From CAZBJJ01 sp964492245 (lineage in GTDB: Bacteria > Spirochaetota > Spirochaetia > Treponematales > Breznakiellaceae), in contig CAZBJJ010000001.1 of the NCBI GenBank assembly GCA_964492245.1, positions 90,624 to 154,623 of the forward strand: DNA of 64,000 bases. Direction: 5' to 3'. Within the stretch, counting starts at the first letter, position 1. Every line of letters starts with the position of its first letter. Below the pieces are notes generated by a model. The model was not told the origin of the DNA and did not search any database. It worked only from the letters and a program-made list of their open reading frames with translations. This document shows positions 58,939-64,000 of the stretch, in pieces. A program made the position numbers and the translations under genes.

Positions 58939-59537
58939 TGTGCTGCCCTCTCCATTCCGCGCTTGGCTATTTTTCCCCGCACCACTGCCGCAGTCTGTTC
59001 GTCGCCCAAATAGACCTGAATTTTTCGAATATTCGCCTTTGCCTCGGGAATTTTTACTTTTTCAAAAAGATTGACCCGCTGGCTCGTGGTTCGCAGCTCT
59101 TTTTCTAAAGCTTTGCGCTGTTGCTCGAGAACGGTAATTTCCAAATCGGCCAGCATTACTTCGCGCAGCTTAGCAGCGGCAAGGTCGACCCACAGAGGGC
59201 TGTCGTAAAGGCTATAGGGTTTTAGGCTGATGCTGGCCGAAACAAATACGGGGATTTCGACACCGGCTATATTGCCAAGGGCTGTTTCAAGCCCCTGTAT
59301 GCGAAGGAGGTCGGAAGAAAACATGCCCTTTTCGCCAAAAACGGCAATCCAAGAGCGAAATTGATTGTCCAAGGCCTCTTTTTTGGCAAGAAGATCCCGT
59401 ATTTTTAATTCGGTTATCCGAATTTCCGTCTGAAGCTGTTGCTTTTTAAGCATGAGAGTCGGCAGATAGCGTTCGAACATCTTCAGTTCATCTTTCTGCT
59501 TTTTAAGCTCATTCTTTGTTAGCTTAATCTTGGCCAT
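58935..59537 (-). CDS. atpD: V-type ATP synthase subunit D
   Basis: Central stalk subunit of the V1 rotor. 200 aa, with the start MAKIKLTKNELKKQKDELKM and long helices on both ends (LKKQQLQTEIRITELKIRDL and QQRKALEKELRTTSQRVNLF) that form the coiled coil. C-terminal RKIQVYLGDEQTAAVVRGKI is typical. Overlaps atpI by 4 bases. Confidence 0.92.
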   Translation of the reverse strand: MAKIKLTKNELKKQKDELKMFERYLPTLMLKKQQLQTEIRITELKIRDLLAKKEALDNQFRSWIAVFGEKGMFSSDLLRIQGLETALGNIAGVEIPVFVSASISLKPYSLYDSPLWVDLAAAKLREVMLADLEITVLEQQRKALEKELRTTSQRVNLFEKVKIPEAKANIRKIQVYLGDEQTAAVVRGKIAKRGMERAAQ

Positions 59538-59545
59538 ATAGTATT

Positions 59546-60844
59546 TTAATTCCCCTTTGGCCAGAATTCGTTGACTAATTCTGTTTTAAAACCGGTCTCT
59601 TCGGGAGTAAAACAGGAGGCCAAAATTTGCCAGCCCAAATCTAAGGCCTTTTCTAAAGGAATATTAACTGATAAATCCATCATTTCTTTTTCAAAAAGCT
59701 CGCCATATTTAAGCAGTTTCTGATCCCATTCGCTCATAACAAAGCCCATCGCTTTTTTTTCTAAAGTGTCCTTATAGGAGGCATAGAGTTTTATCATACC
59801 ATCCATAAGTGCGCGATGGTCGGGGCGGGTTTTTCCGTTAACCTGTTGTTTTAAGCGAGAGAGGGAGCCAAAGGGTTCAATGCGCCCATTTTTAAGATAA
59901 TACTGGCCCTCGGTTATATAGCCGGTATTGTCGGGAACCGGATGGGTTACATCGTCGCCGGGCATGGTGGTAACACCCAATATGGTAATTGAACCGGCGG
60001 TATCGAAGTCGACTGCTTTTTCGTAGCGGCTGGCCAGCTGGCTGTATAGATCGCCCGGGTAACCGCGGTTGGAAGGCACCTGCTCCTGGGTTATGGCAAT
60101 TTCCTTCATGGCGTCGGAGAAGTTGGTCATATCACTTAAAAGGACGAGCACATCCTTGCCCTGCAGGGCGAACTGCTCGGCCACGGCCAGGGCCATATCG
60201 GGCACCATTAGGCATTCAACTACGGGGTCGCTGGCGGTATGAATAAACATAGCGGTGCGGGAGAGGGCGCCCCCTTCTTCCAGGGTCTCGCGGAAAAAGA
60301 GGTAGTCATCATACTTAAGTCCCATGCCCCCAAGGACGATTACATCTACCTCTGCCTGTAGGGCAATGCGGGCCAAAAGCTCGTTATAGGGTTCGCCAGA
60401 GACCGAAAAAATGGGAAGTTTTTGCGAAACAACGAGGGTATTGAAGAGGTCGATCATGGGAATACCGGTGCGAATCATGCGGCGCGGTATAATGCGCTGG
60501 GCAGGATTTACCGATGGACCGCCAATGGCAATGGGGTTTTCGGTGAGCTCGGGGCCCTTGTCTCGCGGGCTACCGGAACCAGTAAAGACGCGACCGAGGA
60601 GGTTGTCGGAAAAGGAGACCCGCATAGAGCGGCCTAAAAAGCTCAATTCGTCTCCTGTAGAGACACCGCGTCCGCCGGCAAAGACCTGCAGGGCCACGGT
60701 ATCATCCTGCAAGCGGATAACCTCTGCCAGGGAACTGCCGTGGGCGGTCTTAATTTCGGCCAGCTCGCCATATTCTACATCCTGGGCCTTTACGGTTATA
60801 ACGTTGCCAGTGATGGATTCAATTTTATTGTAAACCTTCTTCAT
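59546..60844 (-). CDS. atpB: V-type ATP synthase subunit B
   Basis: Non-catalytic nucleotide-binding subunit of the V1 head. 432 aa from ATG 60844 (GGAGCG about 11 nt upstream); ten extra codons in frame overlap atpA and are not needed. Motifs: GRVFTGSGSPRDKGPEL, IRTGIPMIDLFNTLVVSQKL, VSGEPYNELLARIALQAEVD (degenerate P-loop as usual for B), and SQLASRYEKA. Near-adjacent to atpA (1 base between). Confidence 0.95.
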   Translation of the reverse strand: MKKVYNKIESITGNVITVKAQDVEYGELAEIKTAHGSSLAEVIRLQDDTVALQVFAGGRGVSTGDELSFLGRSMRVSFSDNLLGRVFTGSGSPRDKGPELTENPIAIGGPSVNPAQRIIPRRMIRTGIPMIDLFNTLVVSQKLPIFSVSGEPYNELLARIALQAEVDVIVLGGMGLKYDDYLFFRETLEEGGALSRTAMFIHTASDPVVECLMVPDMALAVAEQFALQGKDVLVLLSDMTNFSDAMKEIAITQEQVPSNRGYPGDLYSQLASRYEKAVDFDTAGSITILGVTTMPGDDVTHPVPDNTGYITEGQYYLKNGRIEPFGSLSRLKQQVNGKTRPDHRALMDGMIKLYASYKDTLEKKAMGFVMSEWDQKLLKYGELFEKEMMDLSVNIPLEKALDLGWQILASCFTPEETGFKTELVNEFWPKGN

Positions 60845-60845
60845 C

Positions 60846-62605
60846 TTATTTTTCGCTCCCTGCTTTTTCTGCAAAAATATTGCGCAGCTCTTTTTCTATA
60901 TCAATAAAGCCTTGGCTTTGCCATTCACTGCTGTTCCAGTCCAAAAAACGCTGACGCAATTGATTAAACCAGCTGCGAGCCTCGTCTTTAGAGGCAAAGG
61001 CTAGCTTTGTGCGCAAAATACTTAGCATAAAGTCGAAAATGTATTTCTGTCTTTCGGGGCTGACCGAAGAATCCATTGGGTCGAAGGAGTTTTGCTGAAA
61101 ATAGGCATCGTCTAAAAGTTCGCCTTTTAGATAGACGACAAAGTCTTCGAGGCTTGTCCCCTCCTCGCCGACGACCTTCATCATCTGTTCTACTTCTGCA
61201 CCCCTTGCCATAAAGGCATGGGCAAAGGCCACTTCCTGCATATCAATTATTCCGGTGTATTTAGACCAGGAATCTAAGGGCTGAATGGCCGGATATTTTC
61301 TGGCATCCGAGCGTTCGCGCGAAAGTCCGTGGAAGGCCCCGACAACCTTTAAGGTGGCCTGGGTAACCGGTTCTTCGAAGTTGCCACCGGCGGGGCTCAC
61401 GGTGCCGCCAATGGTTACCGAGCCAGTTTTGCCATTGGAAAGGCGAACAATACCGGCGCGCTCGTAAAAAGAGGCAATAACCGACTCTAAATAGGCGGGA
61501 AAGGCCTCCTCGCCGGGAATCTCTTCTAGGCGACCGCTCATTTCGCGCATTGCCTGGGCCCAACGGCTTGTTGAGTCCGCCAAAAGCAGAACGTCTAAGC
61601 CCATTTGACGGTAGTACTCGGCAAGACTGACGGCGGTATATACCGAGGCCTCGCGCGCAGCTACTGGCATAGAGCTGGTATTACATATAATGATGGTGCG
61701 CTCCATTAAAGAACGCCCTGTTTTGGGGTCGGTGAGTTCGGGAAATTCTTTAAGGGTTTCTACTACCTCGCCTGCGCGTTCGCCACAGGCAGCAATAATA
61801 ACAATGTCCACATCGGCATTGCGGCTGGTAACCTGTTGCAAAACGGTCTTACCTGCCCCAAAGGGACCGGGAATACAATAGGTTCCCCCCTTTGCCACCG
61901 GAAAAAAGGTGTCGATAAGACGGACCTGGGTAACCATGGGCTGGTCGGGTTTTAGCCGCTGGCGGTAACAGTCTACCGCCCGTTTAACCGGCCAGGTAAA
62001 GCTCATTTGCACCGGCAAGCTTGTTCCGCGGTCATCTTCCAATATTGCAACATCATCTTTAAGGGCATATTCGCCAGTTTCTTTTATGCTCTTTACCGTC
62101 CAGCTTCCCTTAAAGTTAAAGGGGACCATAATCTGATGTTCAAAAGCGCCTTCGGGCACCCAGCCGAGGCTGTCGCCCGCAGTAAGGCTTTGGCCAGGCT
62201 TGGCGGTGGGCGTAAAATGCCAACGAGAATCGCCGTTGAGCGGGTCTAAATATACACCGCGCTCTAAAAAATAGCCGGCTTTTTCTGCCAACTCTGGGAG
62301 GGGGTTTTGCAAGCCATCGTAGACCTTGCCCAATAGCCCTGGGCCCAGGCTAACCGCAAGCATTTCGCCGGAAAACTCGACCTTGNNNNNNNNNNGTAGA
62401 TGACCTTGTCGCCGACCTTAATTCCCTTGGTCATTTCGAAAATCTGCAATTGGCAGACATCGCCCTGAATGCGTATTACCTCGGCCTTGAGCGAGGCTTC
62501 TGGCAATATGACATAGCCGACTTCGTTCATCGAGACAATACCTTCGAAGCGTACGCCTACCATATTGCCGTTGACTGCTATAACAGTTCCTTTAGTTCCC
62601 GTCAT
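60846..62605 (-). CDS. atpA: V-type ATP synthase subunit A (catalytic), with 10-N gap and frame break
   Basis: Catalytic ATPase subunit. The N-terminal part (62605 to 62396; MTGTKGTVIAVNGNMVGVRF) and the remainder (from VEFSGEMLAVSLGPGLLGKV) lie in different frames on either side of 10 N at 62386-62395. The catalytic P-loop GPFGAGKTVLQ and acidic AACGERAGEVVETL are complete. I take it as one intact gene with an assembly error: the contig ends share CAAGGTC, and removing 23 bases restores GDKVEFSGEML. Start overlaps the DUF2764 stop by 4 bases. Confidence 0.92.
62386..62395. other. Assembly gap of 10 N
   Basis: Ten N inside atpA, a scaffolder minimum gap. The flanks do not keep a common frame, so the join is not exact. 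Confidence 0.95.
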
Positions 62606-63219
62606 TCTTGTGCTCCCACTTCAGCCATATCTGCACCCTGGTCTGTGGCAGCCCCCGAGCTATTCATTATGGCACTGTATATTCGTTTATATTCATTAAA
62701 ACCAGGCTCTTCCATAAAAAGGGCCTGGCGCTCTAAAAGTAAAAGTTCTAAAAGATAGGCACTTGCGCTGTTCCGCGAAAAAGGGGCAGAAGTTTTTAAA
62801 TGTTCAATTTCATTAAAGCGGTGTTCAAAGAGAAAATTTTCGGCCTCTAAGGGCGAGGGAATGCCCATTGCCTGGCGGGCAGCGGCCTGAATATCGGTGT
62901 CGACATCCTCTTCCTGCTCAATTTCCTGCAATTCTTCTTGGCCAAAGGCTAGATTCTGGGAACGCAATTTTGCCAGTTCTAAGCGCAGGGAACTCTCGCG
63001 CGCCCACCAAGCCTGCGTTAAGGCCGCCACTTTAGGGCCATCTTTCTGGGTGGATGTACCGAGGGCCCTAGGCGAAAGCCCTACATTCCTTAAAAACTGG
63101 TATTCGGTGGCGGGCAGGAGCTCCTGTGCCAGCTCTAAAAAGCGTTTGGATGTGATAGGTGCTGGACTATTTTTTGCCAAAGACGGCATCTGGGCCATTA
63201 AATAATAATAGGCATCCAC
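62602..63219 (-). CDS. DUF2764-type V-ATPase operon protein
   Basis: 205 aa, mostly helical, starting MDAYYYLMAQMPSLAKNSPA, which matches the DUF2764 proteins found between subunits E and A in spirochaete V-ATPase operons. No subunit C gene is in the operon, and this protein is often thought to take its place (inference). It overlaps atpA by 4 bases and follows atpE by 2. Cytoplasmic. Confidence 0.82.
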   Translation of the reverse strand: MDAYYYLMAQMPSLAKNSPAPITSKRFLELAQELLPATEYQFLRNVGLSPRALGTSTQKDGPKVAALTQAWWARESSLRLELAKLRSQNLAFGQEELQEIEQEEDVDTDIQAAARQAMGIPSPLEAENFLFEHRFNEIEHLKTSAPFSRNSASAYLLELLLLERQALFMEEPGFNEYKRIYSAIMNSSGAATDQGADMAEVGAQE

Positions 63220-63221
63220 GT

Positions 63222-63836
63222 CTAAAGATCCCTAATCGCCTTTTGCATGGTTTCGGCCAAACGTGGGTTCAGCCAGGTGGCCAGTATATTTGCCAGGCTC
63301 TGGGCACTGAAGTCCCAGTAGGCCCCGCCATCCTTTGCAACAATGCGCAGACCGGCATCGAGATCTTTAATAGGTTTAATTTCCATGCCCTTGGATAATT
63401 CCTTAGAGAGCGAGGAACGCAGACTTGCCTCGAGTTTTGAAAAATCGCCCTCGCTGAGCAATAGCTCGCCCACTTCCTGGCCAGAGGCAAGGAGCTTACC
63501 AAGAATTTCGGGGGCCAAGGTATTTAAAGCGGAGGAGTTAAGTGCAGTGGCACTATCGCTTTGAATAACCAAGGTAAATATTTCCTGAATTTTAGCCTGC
63601 AGCGAAAGAATAGCATTGCGAGCAGCCTGTTCCAAGGCGGCCTGGGAGGTGGTTTTTATTCGGGCCACCTCTGCTTGTGCTGCCTCGACCAGTTTTGTTG
63701 CCTCGGCTTTGGCTTTTTCCACAATCTTCTGTGCCTGAACTTCGGCCTCGTCGCGAAGACTCTGCGCTGCTTTAGAGGCATTTTCTATGCCATCCTGCTT
63801 AATTTTGTCGATAAGTTCTTGTACTTGGATATCCAT
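63222..63836 (-). CDS. atpE: V-type ATP synthase subunit E
   Basis: Peripheral stalk subunit. 204 aa, starting MDIQVQELIDKIKQDGIENA, with a long Ala/Glu/Lys-rich helix (residues 5-75; AQKIVEKAKAEATKLVEAAQ) and a C-terminal globular part. First gene of the operon. Ribosome site GAGGGG 4-5 nt before the ATG. The partner subunit G and subunit F are not found in the operon, as in Treponema and Borrelia. Confidence 0.9.
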   Translation of the reverse strand: MDIQVQELIDKIKQDGIENASKAAQSLRDEAEVQAQKIVEKAKAEATKLVEAAQAEVARIKTTSQAALEQAARNAILSLQAKIQEIFTLVIQSDSATALNSSALNTLAPEILGKLLASGQEVGELLLSEGDFSKLEASLRSSLSKELSKGMEIKPIKDLDAGLRIVAKDGGAYWDFSAQSLANILATWLNPRLAETMQKAIRDL

Positions 63837-63886
63837 AAAACCCCTCTTGTTTAGAGCAGTCGCCCGCTCAGCATACTCATAAAGGT

Positions 63887-63915
63887 ATCATAGCCCTTGT
63901 CTAATGCAAGGTCAA
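63887..63915 (-). promoter_or_regulatory. Sigma-70 promoter of the V-ATPase operon
   Basis: On the minus strand, TTGACC (63915-63910), a 17-nt spacer and TATGAT (63892-63887). Start about 63880, giving a leader of some 45 nt before atpE. The bases from 63916 to the window end show no gene. Confidence 0.85.
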
Positions 63916-64000
63916 TCATAGCAAGTTTTATCCCCTATTTGGGCCCTACCAGTCGAACGAGAACAAAGTTTTTTCGCTATAGGGTCTATCTGGACCAAAT

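Noticed and set aside
62264..62605. Programmed frameshift or inactivated atpA
   Set aside because: The break coincides with 10 N and the contig ends share CAAGGTC, so an assembly join is the simpler cause.
63916..64000. Possible further regulatory hairpin or gene start at the right edge
   Set aside because: Weak ATTTGG/CCAAAT pairing only, and no ORF or RNA gene can be supported before the window ends.

Overview
The window reads as part of a chromosome from an AT-rich spirochaete of the Treponema/Spirochaeta kind. The evidence is a V-type ATPase operon in the order known from Treponema and Borrelia (E, DUF2764, A, B, D, I, K), flagellar rod genes (flgF, flgG, and flgJ reduced to its rod-binding domain), a dnaG-rpoD pair, many lipoproteins with relaxed lipoboxes, and outer-membrane barrel candidates. 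Two N-runs (100 N and 10 N) show that it is a draft scaffold, probably from metagenome or short-read data. No phage, insertion sequence or CRISPR array is visible.

Layout. 1-5.5 kb (minus): rpoD (cut by the window edge), dnaG, mltG, a small conserved protein, an MBL-fold hydrolase and a cysteine-cluster protein. 5.5-5.8 kb: a tRNA-Thr/tRNA-Tyr unit with its own promoter and terminator. 5.8-7.2 kb (minus): AroH-type chorismate mutase, a membrane protein and thiamine pyrophosphokinase. 7.2-10.6 kb: cca (plus) facing rnc, acpP, rpmF and coaD (minus). 10.7-12.9 kb (plus): a lipoprotein with an operator-like palindrome, a HEAT-like exported protein, tRNA-Arg and maf. 13-22.3 kb (plus): rpsB-tsf-frr-uppS-cdsA-dxr-rseP, an antiporter and folC, joining translation to envelope lipid and isoprenoid synthesis. 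22.2-31.3 kb: two pseudouridine synthases around a YihY/BrkB-cNMP-binding fusion, then yggS, rsmA, comEC, a HEAT-like protein and a PilZ protein. 31.4-38.2 kb: a CPBP protease, flagellar rod genes, ligA, trmB and a lipoprotein. 38.3-43.5 kb: a glutaredoxin/ferredoxin-thioredoxin-reductase pair, two unknown proteins and dinB. 43.5-55.2 kb: a dense cluster of exported proteins, comprising a lipoprotein, a 1556-aa giant, two related barrel-like proteins (one with a FecR domain), a TPR lipoprotein, a small barrel and a TPR periplasmic protein. 55.2-64 kb: ispG, then the V-ATPase operon bounded by a clear terminator and a clear sigma-70 promoter.

Points worth a second look. Two promoters carry the same palindrome (TATCATA, short spacer, TATGATA) over the -10 element; one of them drives the glutaredoxin/FTR pair. 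Four envelope or membrane genes appear to have leaderless or nearly leaderless mRNAs. A tandem pair of perfect inverted repeats lies between divergent envelope genes. An 18-bp repeat encoding a hexapeptide interrupts V-ATPase subunit I at the assembly gap. Subunit K keeps the Na+-binding residues known from Enterococcus NtpK. The rpsB and rpmF leaders look structured. None of these proves a new system; the envelope cluster with its giant protein and FecR-barrel fusion is the least explained part.
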